From the NCBI GenBank assembly GCA_021844725.1, contig JAKBSX010000002.1:1-26466 (forward strand): a stretch of 26,466 bases of DNA, written 5' to 3'. The position numbers were made by a program, and so were the translations under genes. This document shows positions 1 to 7,773 of this stretch, in pieces (position 1 is the first letter of the stretch; each line of letters begins with the position of its first letter). The notes beneath the pieces are model-generated. The model saw only the letters and a program-made list of their open reading frames with translations, ran no database searches and was not told where the DNA came from. The stretch is from Actinomycetes bacterium (lineage in GTDB: Bacteria; Actinomycetota; Acidimicrobiia; Acidimicrobiales; Acidimicrobiaceae).

Positions 1-652
1 AATTCAGTGGTTTTGACCTATCCAGTCCATCCGCATCCGGAACAAAAGCAGTATTGGCAGCACCACCAGGAATCAAAACATTTACTGAAACGCCGGTACC
101 TTCGAGATCCCCAGCCATGGCTGACGCCAATGCCTCATTTGCTGCTTTAGAGGATCCATAGGGAAACATTCCTGGGCGGATCATAGTTCCCAAGCTGGTA
201 GTCACCGTAATTATTCTTCCGAAGCCCTGTTTGACCATGTCCGGAACCACCAGATTCGACAGGCGAAGCAGAGCCACTGCATTAACTTTTAGGAACTGGG
301 TGAATACTTCCGGATCGACCTCCCAGAACCTTATTGGATTATTGTGGTAATCTTCGCGTATCGAGGCGATACCGATTCCTGCGTTTGATATCACCACGTC
401 AATGCGCCCAAATCGATCTTTGGAGGATGCAACGATCCTCTCCATGTCTTGACCTGAAGATACTTCTCCAACTTCTGGAACTATAACCTGATCGCTCTGA
501 CCTGCCAACTTCTCCAACAACTTCGGATCACGATCGATGGCAATCACCCGGGCTCCCGCTTTGCACAGAGAGGTGGTCATGGAAAACCCAAGGCCCCGCC
601 CAGCCCCGGTCACCAGTGCCACTTTACCGTCCAGCGAAATTTGATGCTCCAT
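1..652 (-). CDS. SDR family NAD(P)-dependent oxidoreductase (3' end missing)
   Basis: Translating the minus strand from the ATG at 652 gives about 217 residues with no stop before the window edge, so the C-terminus is cut off. The classical short-chain dehydrogenase signatures are visible: the cofactor loop VTGAGRGLG near residues 14-22, the structural motif SNAG near residue 95, a Ser in VTTSLG, and the catalytic YGSSKAANEAL near residue 166, followed by PGGAANT. An acidic residue after beta-2 (AIDRD) suggests NAD(H) over NADP(H), by family rule. A weak GGTGGAC lies 6-7 bases before the ATG. The substrate cannot be read from sequence. The gene stands 193 bp from aroKB on the same strand with no gene between. 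The family call is firm; the specific role is unknown. Confidence 0.9.
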   Translation of the reverse strand, partial: MEHQISLDGKVALVTGAGRGLGFSMTTSLCKAGARVIAIDRDPKLLEKLAGQSDQVIVPEVGEVSSGQDMERIVASSKDRFGRIDVVISNAGIGIASIREDYHNNPIRFWEVDPEVFTQFLKVNAVALLRLSNLVVPDMVKQGFGRIITVTTSLGTMIRPGMFPYGSSKAANEALASAMAGDLEGTGVSVNVLIPGGAANTAFVPDADGLDRSKPLN

Positions 653-845
653 AAAAGTCCACCCACTATGGAATTCTCTATACTTGGCCAACCGCTTAAA
701 GAACAAGCAATTTGCAATATTGCGCCAAACAACGCAAACTAAACATCCGAAAAAACTCAACCAACTGCGGTGCGTTCCACCAATGTTACTAAGAATCGGA
801 GCAGGAATCCATCTTCAATTCACAGTGGAGTCTGTCAGGAGCAAT

Positions 846-2426
846 CTATTTTGCAAGATCGTCCAAAACCTCTGCAATCTCATCCTCGCTTGCCCTGACT
901 CCCCCCTGGGGCTTTCCAATATCATTGAGCAAAATAAACCGCATTCCACTTCTATATTTTTTGTTCCGAATCCACACCTTATTTAGCTCAGAAATTAAGA
1001 ATCTCCTCTGAGTGGGCAGGTTGAAACTAGAGAGCAAATCCCTATGAAGATCCACCAGCGATTTGGCTATCCGCCCCTGTCGATAAGAAAGATAAGCCGC
1101 CGCCATCATTCCTAAGGACACAGCATCCCCATGACGATCCGGGTCTAGAGGTAACAGCTGCTCGAAAGCGTGCCCAAAGGTGTGCCCGTAGTTCAGGAAA
1201 ATACGATCTCCCTGTTCACGCTCATCAGCGGTAACGATTGCCGCCTTTATGAGAGTCGAACGATAAAGCACATCAGCAAGCACAACCGGATCGGCGGACA
1301 GTATTGCCTCCCGTTTACTGGTCAAGATATCGACCAGCTCAGGGTCGGCAATCAGTGCATGCTTAATCAGTTCGGCCAGTCCCGATCTAAATTCATACTC
1401 CTTTTGAATTACCGTCCCGGAAACATCGCTAACTACAGTGCTGGGTTGATAAATAGTTCCAACCATATTCTCTCCGTCAGAAAGATTTATCCCGTTTTTA
1501 CCTCCAATTGCAGAATCAGCCTGAGCAAACAGAGTGGATGGAACCAGTGCCAGCTTCATCCCGCGGCTAAAGGTAGCTGCTACAAAACCAGAAAGATAGC
1601 AGACAGATTCGCCGCCTACTCCGATCAGCAAGTCATCGCTGTGAGCATTAGATCTGTACAACCTTTCACAAATCATTTCAACTCTGGCTATCGTTTTAGA
1701 TCTGGACCCAATTGGCACCTGGATCATTTCTGGAACAAGTCCAATTGGCTTAATGCTCTCCGCCACTTCGCTGGCGACGTCTTGGTCAGGACCCGAGTAA
1801 ACAATAAAACCTTTCTTCGCATGAGGAAGAGAGGGTAGCAACTGAGCAAAATGAGCTACTAGTCCTATTCCGATGTGAACCTGATGCGCCCCTCCCATCG
1901 GTGCGACCAGCACACTTTTGGTCCCGTCCGGGACCGAATTCGGTGTGGTCACCATTGCAATAATATCGCCGACTATATTTTCAGCACGCCTGCCTCCGGT
2001 ATTTACTACCAGGCTTGCGACTTGGCGATAAAAGGGCAATCGGCGGTTATAAATATCTCTGACATTAGGGTTGGCCATCATCGGCCTATAGGTGTCATGA
2101 CCAATCCTCAATACGGCTTCATCGTAGTCAACTTCTAGATAGACGACCATTGCGCTCTCAAGGATTAGGCGGGTTCCTGGATGCTCCACCGCTCCACCAC
2201 CAAGTGCGACAACTGCATCTGGCCCGTTTAGAGTCTCCACAATCGTGTCGTGTTCCATCTGCCTAAAGGCCTGTTCCCCACTCTCGACAAATATTTGTGT
2301 AACAGATCGTCGCTCCCGGCGCTCGATCAGGATGTCAATATCGACAAATGGGATACCCAGCTTTTCAGCCAACAGGTAACCGATCGTCGTCTTGCCAGCC
2401 CCCATAAACCCAACTAAAACAATCAT
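846..2426 (-). CDS. aroKB: Fused shikimate kinase / 3-dehydroquinate synthase (AroK-AroB)
   Basis: One 526-residue polypeptide joins two shikimate-pathway enzymes. Residues 1-165 are shikimate kinase: P-loop GFMGAGKTT, DID, the Arg in AFRQME, GGGA near residue 77, and the YRP and NRRLPFY arginines. Residues 175-526 are 3-dehydroquinate synthase: QADSAIGGK, the zinc/catalytic segments GLAELIKHA, NYGHTFGHAFE and RHGDAV, and the late Lys in NKK. An open frame extends to a GTG at 2477, but the ATG at 2426 is preferred because GAGGA lies 7 bases ahead and the P-loop then sits at the usual distance from the N-terminus. The NAD loop is odd: the usual GGGxxxD reads GGESVCY (residues 271-277), and the Lys of the KN pair is Glu (EN, 319-320). 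The fusion is known in some bacteria, for example Thermotoga. Activity of the synthase half is therefore less sure than its ancestry. Confidence 0.93.
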   Translation of the reverse strand: MIVLVGFMGAGKTTIGYLLAEKLGIPFVDIDILIERRERRSVTQIFVESGEQAFRQMEHDTIVETLNGPDAVVALGGGAVEHPGTRLILESAMVVYLEVDYDEAVLRIGHDTYRPMMANPNVRDIYNRRLPFYRQVASLVVNTGGRRAENIVGDIIAMVTTPNSVPDGTKSVLVAPMGGAHQVHIGIGLVAHFAQLLPSLPHAKKGFIVYSGPDQDVASEVAESIKPIGLVPEMIQVPIGSRSKTIARVEMICERLYRSNAHSDDLLIGVGGESVCYLSGFVAATFSRGMKLALVPSTLFAQADSAIGGKNGINLSDGENMVGTIYQPSTVVSDVSGTVIQKEYEFRSGLAELIKHALIADPELVDILTSKREAILSADPVVLADVLYRSTLIKAAIVTADEREQGDRIFLNYGHTFGHAFEQLLPLDPDRHGDAVSLGMMAAAYLSYRQGRIAKSLVDLHRDLLSSFNLPTQRRFLISELNKVWIRNKKYRSGMRFILLNDIGKPQGGVRASEDEIAEVLDDLAK

Positions 2427-2692
2427 TGCGACATCCTCGACCCACTGACTTATGGCACCTACAAACGTATCATTCACTGACAGGTTTCCCCAGATAACGC
2501 ACTGTCACTCCAAGGATCTCCCCTAAAAGAAATTAGACGCCGGTGCCGCCTTCAGCTGCAATTACATATCACAGCCAAAACCACTGAATTCGACTCATGA
2601 CAATCTCACAAATTACTGATTTATGCAAATAAAGTCATCCCAGCGAACTATAGATCCGTAATATTGCTCTAAAGTAATTCGAGCTGATAATA

Positions 2693-4486
2693 GTGTCAAA
2701 GGTTGGCAAATTGATCTGGAATACCAAAAACAAGACCATTGCAGTTGCTTGCGCAGCTATCGTGATCGCAGGTTCAATTTCCGTTACACTTTCGCTGACT
2801 GGGAATTCAAAAAAACAACCTCTCCCTCAAATTGCTGGCTCAGTTACCGGTTCAACCACAACCACTGCGGGTGTGAGCGCTAATTATCATGCTGCCCCAG
2901 GCCCTCTGTACTCGGCACAAATTCAAGCTCAAAACAAGCTCCCTGGCACTTCCGCATGGAGAATTACTGGATACCAATCGGCGCACAACATCGAAGGCTA
3001 TGCCTCAAAAGTCAGTGTCAATCAAGGTAACAGTTTCACCCTTTATATCTCCACAACGTCGTCTAGTTACCAAATCCAGGCCTACCGGATGGGCTACTAT
3101 CAGGGAAAACTAGGTCACCTGGTCTGGTTATCGCCAACGCTGCAAGGAATCAAACAACCGACCTGTCCTGTTCTCAAACCAAGTAACACCGTAGAATGCA
3201 ACTGGAGCCCTTCCTACACCATAAAAACAAATTCGTCCTGGTTCCCCGGTGATTACCTACTCAAGCTGGTAGGCAATAACAATGCCCAAAGGTGGATCCC
3301 TATAACGGTCAGAAATGATAGGTCAAATGCCGCAGTACTTGTTGTGAACGCGGTAACCACCTGGCAGGCATACAACCGATATGGAAAGTACGACCTTTAC
3401 ACAGGCCCTAACGGCTATTCGGATCGAGCCACAAAAGTCTCATTTGATCGGCCTTATAGCTACTATTTCGGTCAGGGAGCGGCGGACTTTCCCGGGAACG
3501 AACTTCCCTTAGTCGCCCTGGTGGAGAAAATGGGTTTAAACGTATCCTACGTCACAGATGTTGACCTGCAAAAACGTCCTAACCTGCTGTACAACCACAG
3601 GGTAATCATCTCATTAGGCCACGACGAATACTACTCCCCTCAGATGCGCCATGCACTTACAGTTGCGCAACAGCACGGAACCAATCTGATGTTCCTGGGG
3701 GCAAATGCAATATTTCGAAGAATAAGGTTCGAGAGCACCAAAATCGGACCAGACAGAGTCGAGGTAAATTACCGAGTGGCAAGCCTCGATCCCATGAATG
3801 GGGTGAATAATGCGGAGGTTACCACTAACTGGCCAGCTCCCCCTGATCCCAGGCCTGAAAGCGCCCTAATCGGCATTCAGTACGCTTGCAATCCGGTGCG
3901 CAACGATATGGTGATTACCGACCCTTCAAGCTGGATATTTGCAAATACCGGCCTTCGCTTCGGTTCTCGCATCCACAATCTGGTTGGAAGTGAGTATGAC
4001 GGCTTCGATCCCTACACACCATATCCAAAAGATTTGCAAATCCTAGCCCATTCACCAGTTCTCTGTCGGAACCAGCCCGGATTTTCAGATTTGAGCTACT
4101 ACACCACAGCCAACGGCGCTGGAGTGTTTGCAACCGGAACCAACCTTTGGGTAGCCGCCCTTGGATCTCCGTGTCCTTCTTTCATGGGTAGCTGCCCCAT
4201 TGCGCCGGTTGTGAAAATCACTGAAAATGTCCTGGAAGCATTCGGGTCAGGCTTGCCAGGAATCAAGCATCCCTCAATTGCCAACGCACTCAGCATATAC
4301 AGGCATCCGCCAATCCCGCCACTTGTACCGTCGACCACCACGACTACCACCCCGACCCCGACCACCACCACCACCACCACCACCACCAGAGTTACAACCA
4401 GTACAACACTTCCTGGCAGCACTATCACCACAAAACCGGGAACAAAAAGCGGAGTCACGACTACTACATCTACAACCAAACCATAA
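2693..4486 (+). CDS. Secreted/anchored N,N-dimethylformamidase beta-subunit-like protein with Thr-rich tail
   Basis: This 597-residue protein starts with GTG. Residues 14-36 form a hydrophobic signal or anchor segment after a Lys-rich start. A Ser/Thr-rich linker (about 45-65) leads to a large extracellular region. Residues from about 205 to 530 resemble the C-terminal domain of the N,N-dimethylformamidase large subunit: VVNAVTTWQAYN, then LGHDEYYSP (308-316), then FLGANAIFRRIR. In characterised DMFase this domain holds an iron site made of two Tyr and one Glu; the Tyr pair in DEYYS could correspond but this is inference. The last about 55 residues are a Pro/Thr low-complexity tail that contains nine consecutive ACC codons, typical of wall-spanning or glycosylated actinobacterial proteins. 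No clear ribosome site precedes the GTG. The substrate is unknown; many actinobacterial homologues are annotated only by domain. It diverges from aroKB and converges on marR. Confidence 0.75.
   Translation: MSKVGKLIWNTKNKTIAVACAAIVIAGSISVTLSLTGNSKKQPLPQIAGSVTGSTTTTAGVSANYHAAPGPLYSAQIQAQNKLPGTSAWRITGYQSAHNIEGYASKVSVNQGNSFTLYISTTSSSYQIQAYRMGYYQGKLGHLVWLSPTLQGIKQPTCPVLKPSNTVECNWSPSYTIKTNSSWFPGDYLLKLVGNNNAQRWIPITVRNDRSNAAVLVVNAVTTWQAYNRYGKYDLYTGPNGYSDRATKVSFDRPYSYYFGQGAADFPGNELPLVALVEKMGLNVSYVTDVDLQKRPNLLYNHRVIISLGHDEYYSPQMRHALTVAQQHGTNLMFLGANAIFRRIRFESTKIGPDRVEVNYRVASLDPMNGVNNAEVTTNWPAPPDPRPESALIGIQYACNPVRNDMVITDPSSWIFANTGLRFGSRIHNLVGSEYDGFDPYTPYPKDLQILAHSPVLCRNQPGFSDLSYYTTANGAGVFATGTNLWVAALGSPCPSFMGSCPIAPVVKITENVLEAFGSGLPGIKHPSIANALSIYRHPPIPPLVPSTTTTTTPTPTTTTTTTTTRVTTSTTLPGSTITTKPGTKSGVTTTTSTTKP
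4361..4387 (+). repeat. (ACC)9 trinucleotide tract encoding poly-Thr
   Basis: Nine perfect ACC codons lie in the Thr-rich tail of the DMFase-like protein, preceded by a degenerate ACC/ACG/ACT stretch from about 4335. Because the unit is three bases, slippage would lengthen or shorten the tail without breaking the frame. Confidence 0.9.
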
Positions 4487-4597
4487 TTAGCAGCATCGTC
4501 GAATTCAGAAACACTGGTACCTCATAGCGTTGACCTACTGCTGGAACGCCACCAGCCGGAATATCTGGGAATCAAATCCTAAAACTAAAATCGAGAA

Positions 4598-5041
4598 CTA
4601 CTTAAGCATCTTTTCGAGGGCATTGGCAAGTTCCTCGGTCTCTTGGGCAGTAAGTTTGGACATCATGTGTTCCCTGACTCCACGGATATGGGTTTTTGAA
4701 GCTTCGATCAATTTGGTCCAGCCACTGGAAGTCAAAACAGCAAAGGTACCCCTTTTATCCTCCTTGCATCTGCGACGTTCCAAATATCCCTGCGCCACCA
4801 GATGTTGAACCCTTCGGGTCAAACCTGATCGAGAGACCAGTGCAGCATCAGCGAGTGCGGACATCCGTATTGAACCGTCTTCACCTTCAGAAGTATGGAC
4901 TAACACCTCATACTCTGCAAAAGTAATCCCGTGCTCGGCAACCAGTTCCTCATCAAGCTTGCCATACAGCTGGGCATGGGCTGACAACATCCCGCGCCAT
5001 GCCCTCATTTCAACCTCATTCAGCCAAGCTATTTCTTCCAT
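4598..5041 (-). CDS. MarR-family winged-helix transcriptional regulator
   Basis: The 147-residue product has the MarR layout: N-terminal dimer helix (WLNEVEMRAWRGMLSAHAQL, 6-25), helix-turn-helix with recognition-helix residues SALADAALVSRSGLTRRV (about 80-97), a wing with the family signature DKRGTFAVLT (about 119-128), and a C-terminal dimer helix. The Asp-Lys-Arg of the wing is the usual conserved element. The ATG at 5041 keeps the conserved N-terminal WLxxxExRAW segment; GGAGA is 13 bases upstream, rather far. An internal ATG at 5008 has GAGG at better spacing but would cut this segment. The gene diverges from the YceI gene across 96 bp that holds inverted repeats of MarR type, so it probably represses itself and yceI. 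The effector ligand is unknown. Confidence 0.9.
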   Translation of the reverse strand: MEEIAWLNEVEMRAWRGMLSAHAQLYGKLDEELVAEHGITFAEYEVLVHTSEGEDGSIRMSALADAALVSRSGLTRRVQHLVAQGYLERRRCKEDKRGTFAVLTSSGWTKLIEASKTHIRGVREHMMSKLTAQETEELANALEKMLK

Positions 5042-5067
5042 ATTGTAAAATTTATCTCCAAATTTGA

Positions 5068-5079
5068 TTGCACTTGCAA
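5068..5079. promoter_or_regulatory. Candidate MarR operator 1 (TTGCA-CT-TGCAA)
   Basis: A perfect 5-bp inverted repeat with a 2-base spacer lies in the marR/yceI divergent region. TTGC/GCAA half-sites are common for MarR proteins. Placement in the middle of the control region fits dual repression. Binding by this MarR is inference. Confidence 0.45.
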
Positions 5080-5106
5080 CTATATCCTATAGGCTATTAA
5101 TTGAAA

Positions 5107-5124
5107 TTTGCATTATACAGCAAA
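5107..5124. promoter_or_regulatory. Candidate MarR operator 2 (TTTGC-N8-GCAAA)
   Basis: A second inverted repeat with the same TTGC/GCAA halves but an 8-base spacer sits just upstream of the yceI ribosome site (5129-5133). Its position downstream of any yceI promoter would fit blocking of transcription. The different spacing from operator 1 weakens the case that one dimer recognises both in the same way. Confidence 0.4.
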
Positions 5125-5137
5125 CTATGGAGGAATG

Positions 5138-5695
5138 ATGGCCGCACCGATATCAGCATCACAGTTAGGAATCGAGCCTGGGACCTGGAATATTGACCAT
5201 GCTCACAGTTCAATCGAATTTGTGGCTCGGCACCTTGTGGTAACCAAGGTAAGAGGATCATTTTCAAGCTTTACCGCTTCTACTGAAATAGCAGAAGACA
5301 TCACCAAGTCGCAGGTTTCAGCAGAGATAGATGTTGCATCGATTACAACCGGTGAGGACGAAAGAGACACCCACCTTAAATCAGCAGACTTTTTCGATGT
5401 CGAAAAGTTTCCAAAGATCACCTTCAAATCCACAGCAATCGAGCCTTCGGGAAGTAACTACAAGCTCAGTGGAGATCTAACTATTCACGGAACCACTAGA
5501 TACATCACTTTGGATCTTGAGTTCAACGGAGTTTCAAAGGATCCATGGGGAAACACCCGATCCGGATACAGCCTCACTGGAGAGATCTCTAGAAAAGACT
5601 TTGGAATGGAATGGAATGTTCCGCTAGAAGGATCAGGAGTGCTAGTCAGCGACAAGATACAGCTGAACCTGGAAATCCAGCTCATCAAGGCTTAA
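5138..5695 (+). CDS. YceI family protein (polyisoprenoid/lipid-binding lipocalin-like fold)
   Basis: The 185-residue product matches YceI along its length: GTWNIDHAHSSIEFVARHL at the start, VRGSFSSF, the central EDERDTHLKSADFFDVEKFP followed by ITFKS, the DLTIHGTT strand, and the closing SDKIQLNLEIQL. The family folds as a beta-barrel that holds a long isoprenoid or fatty ligand. No signal peptide is seen, unlike the periplasmic E. coli protein, so it is probably cytoplasmic or exported by another route. The frame is open from a TTG at 5108, but a clear GGAGG at 5129-5133 points to the ATG at 5138 (an ATG at 5135 is too close). It diverges from marR and ends 20 bp before a strong terminator. 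A role in redox or lipid stress under MarR control is inference. Confidence 0.9.
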   Translation: MAAPISASQLGIEPGTWNIDHAHSSIEFVARHLVVTKVRGSFSSFTASTEIAEDITKSQVSAEIDVASITTGEDERDTHLKSADFFDVEKFPKITFKSTAIEPSGSNYKLSGDLTIHGTTRYITLDLEFNGVSKDPWGNTRSGYSLTGEISRKDFGMEWNVPLEGSGVLVSDKIQLNLEIQLIKA

Positions 5696-5715
5696 TTGGC
5701 TAAAATTAAAACATT

Positions 5716-5751
5716 ATAAAGAAAGCTCCCCTAACTGGGAGCTTTCTTTAT
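5716..5751. terminator. Strong hairpin terminator, probably bidirectional
   Basis: A perfect 15-bp stem (arms 5716-5730 and 5737-5751) with the 6-base loop CTAACT lies between the converging yceI (+) and nfuA-like (-) genes. The arms carry CTCCC/GGGAG near the loop and AAAG runs outside, so transcripts in either direction end in a U-rich stretch. It is the clearest terminator in the window. Confidence 0.9.
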
Positions 5752-5805
5752 GTTATAGCTAAAATTCATCTGGGCATTAATTTTTCTATAACTCGAGATT
5801 CAAAA

Positions 5806-6504
5806 TTACTTCTTTGACGCCCCATAAAACGGATTTGCTCCGTTTACGTGATCAGTGACATCTGCGACCGTTACAATCTCAGGAACCGCTTCTTTTATGG
5901 CCACTTCGATTCCCTGCGAAAGAGTGACGGATGCCATCCCGCAACCCTGACACCCTCCCGAAAGCTTAAGGTATGCAACTGAATTCGCCACCGCCACCAG
6001 GTCAGCCCTGCCACCGTGGGCGGCAATTGCAGGATTGATCTCCTCTTGGAGCACCTTGATGACTCGCTGGGAAACGGGATCGCTCAGATCGGCATTCTGC
6101 AGTTCAGGTGGCAGTTCAGCCTTGGGTGAACTGGGGGTGTTTGGATTGAGGATCATCAGTCCCCCTGATCCATCCTCCCCGCCAAGATCCAGCTTGGATC
6201 CTGTTATCTGAACAACACTGGCTGAAGGCACCACCACTGAAATACCCTCCAGTGAAACTATGACATCATCCGGTCCAGCATCACTGAGATTCTGAAAATA
6301 CACGTCATAACTGTAGTTATTATTTGATATCCCCGAGATTTCTATCCAAAGCGCAAGCTTGTCTGGATCGGTTTCCGCAGACCTTATCTCCAAAACTGCC
6401 TCAAGTGCTCGAGGAGTTACTTCTAGAACAGAAGCGTTGTCTTTTGCTCCAAATACGCTTTCCACAAAAACTCCAACCGTCGCGATTGCAGGGAGGTCCT
6501 GCAA
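5806..6504 (-). CDS. nfuA: NfuA-like Fe-S cluster carrier (degenerate A-type domain + NifU C-terminal domain)
   Basis: The 232-residue product has two parts. Residues about 26-120 resemble a HesB/IscA (A-type) domain but contain no Cys, as in E. coli NfuA. Residues about 142-218 are a NifU C-terminal domain with AHGGRADLV and the cluster-binding CQGC (Cys185, Cys188) in GGCQGCGMASVTL. NfuA proteins accept 4Fe-4S clusters and pass them to client enzymes such as radical SAM proteins. Two starts are possible: TTG at 6504 with AGGAG 4 bases ahead, or GTG at 6465 with GGAG 5 bases ahead; both keep all domains. The gene faces away from the ATP-grasp/radical SAM operon across a 45-bp gap, which makes a supply role for that 4Fe-4S enzyme attractive but unproven. 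Confidence 0.88.
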   Translation of the reverse strand: MQDLPAIATVGVFVESVFGAKDNASVLEVTPRALEAVLEIRSAETDPDKLALWIEISGISNNNYSYDVYFQNLSDAGPDDVIVSLEGISVVVPSASVVQITGSKLDLGGEDGSGGLMILNPNTPSSPKAELPPELQNADLSDPVSQRVIKVLQEEINPAIAAHGGRADLVAVANSVAYLKLSGGCQGCGMASVTLSQGIEVAIKEAVPEIVTVADVTDHVNGANPFYGASKK

Positions 6505-6521
6505 TCAACTCCTCATTAATA

Positions 6522-6536
6522 CTAGTTCGAGACTAG
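6522..6536. promoter_or_regulatory. Inverted repeat CTAGT-TCGAG-ACTAG in a 45-bp divergent control region
   Basis: A perfect 5-bp inverted repeat with a 5-base spacer lies between the nfuA-like gene (-) and the ATP-grasp gene (+). TAGAAT at 6534-6539 could be a -10 element for the + operon, placing the transcript start within a few bases of the GTG at 6550. No good -35 is seen, and no ribosome site precedes that GTG, which fits a leaderless transcript. Any regulator is unknown. Confidence 0.4.
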
Positions 6537-6549
6537 AATAATAAATCAA

Positions 6550-7773
6550 GTGAAAAACGTTATATTATTAATCCCCACTCAAACCTATAGAGCCCAAGAT
6601 TTCATTAGGGGGGCTCAGGCACTGGGCGTCAACCTGATAGTCGCGTCACAAAAGCAACAGGCAATGCAGCGATTGATGAAGCAGCGAACCTTGGTGGTAA
6701 ACATGGACAACCCTGAGCGTGGAGCAGCTCAAATCATCGAAGCTGCCAAGCAAACCAGCATTGATGCCATCGTTTCCGTGGACGACAAAGGATTACAAAC
6801 TGCTGCGCTAGCCTGCCAACAATTAGGCTTAGCACACATATCGCTCGAAACGGCGAGATTAGTTCAAGACAAAATCTCAATGCGACAGAAACTACGGTCC
6901 GTCGAAATCAACCAACCATTGATGACCACCTACCTTCCAGGAGACAATCTTTCTGAAAAGGTCTCTGAAATCGGCGGCTTTCCAGTGGTTTCCAAGCCTG
7001 CGACTTTGTCTGGGTCTATAGGAGTTATAAGAGCTGACTCGCACAGGGAACTAACCGAAGCAGTGAAGGCTACGCTTCAAATCCAGATAAATCATGGCTG
7101 TAATCCGGACTCGCCGATAATTATTGAACAATATCTGCCCGGGGCTGAATATGCCGTTGATGCGATTGTTAGCGGAGACTCGTTAAAAGTTCTGGCTTTT
7201 TTTGAAAAACCAACCCCCCTGGTGGGTCCATATTTCGCCGAATCAATTTATGTAACCCCTCCTAAATTGGAAAATAACAAACAGCAGGCGGCGTTAGAAG
7301 TAATCAACCGTGCCCGCAGGGGGCTTGAAATAAAAACTGGACCAATACACGCCGAAATAAGGATCAACGACTTGGGAAAAATATCTCTTATTGAGATCGC
7401 GGGCAGATCTATTGGAGGCAGATGCTCAAGAGCAATACCTTTCAAGGGTGATTTAAATTTGGAACAGCTAATACTGGCCGAGGCTCTGGAAATTGAATTG
7501 CCAGAATACTCACTAGAGAACCAGGCCTCTGGGGTATTTATGATACCGGTGCCCAAAGCCGGAATCCTAAAATCAATCACCGGGCTTGAAGAGGCAAAGA
7601 AAGTACCATGGATTATCGACATCGATATCTCAGCCACTCTAGGAGCAGACCTTCTTCCGATACCTTACGACTGCCAATATCTGGGATTCATTTTTGCAAA
7701 AGCCCCATCAGCTAAAGTGGCCCAAACCGCACTGGAACAAGCTCACAAGCTAATCGAACTGGAAATTTCATGA
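6550..7773 (+). CDS. ATP-grasp enzyme, partner of the CCAEP-tail radical SAM protein
   Basis: The 407-residue product has the ATP-grasp arrangement: a Rossmann-like pre-ATP domain (1-110), the ATP lid with VVSKPATLSGSIGV (146-159), IIEQYLPGAEYAVDAIV (191-207), the metal-binding GPIHAEIR (264-271) and LIEIAGRSIGGRCS (280-293), and a C-terminal domain of about 100 residues. ATP-grasp enzymes join a carboxylate, through an acyl-phosphate, to an amine, thiol or imine. The carboxylate and acceptor are not identifiable; similarity is to the broad carbamoyl-phosphate-synthase/biotin-carboxylase-like set, with no purine or D-Ala ligase signature. The start is GTG without a Shine-Dalgarno. The stop overlaps the radical SAM start by 4 bp (ATGA), so the two are translationally coupled and very probably act in one pathway. 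Confidence 0.88.
   Translation: MKNVILLIPTQTYRAQDFIRGAQALGVNLIVASQKQQAMQRLMKQRTLVVNMDNPERGAAQIIEAAKQTSIDAIVSVDDKGLQTAALACQQLGLAHISLETARLVQDKISMRQKLRSVEINQPLMTTYLPGDNLSEKVSEIGGFPVVSKPATLSGSIGVIRADSHRELTEAVKATLQIQINHGCNPDSPIIIEQYLPGAEYAVDAIVSGDSLKVLAFFEKPTPLVGPYFAESIYVTPPKLENNKQQAALEVINRARRGLEIKTGPIHAEIRINDLGKISLIEIAGRSIGGRCSRAIPFKGDLNLEQLILAEALEIELPEYSLENQASGVFMIPVPKAGILKSITGLEEAKKVPWIIDIDISATLGADLLPIPYDCQYLGFIFAKAPSAKVAQTALEQAHKLIELEIS

Noticed and set aside
1170..1838. 222-codon plus-strand frame inside aroKB
   Set aside because: Opposite conserved DHQ synthase motifs; composition is that of an antisense shadow.
4099..4479. Minus-strand 126-codon frame opposite the Thr-rich tail
   Set aside because: It is the complement of the ACC repeat (a Val run) and lacks any family feature.
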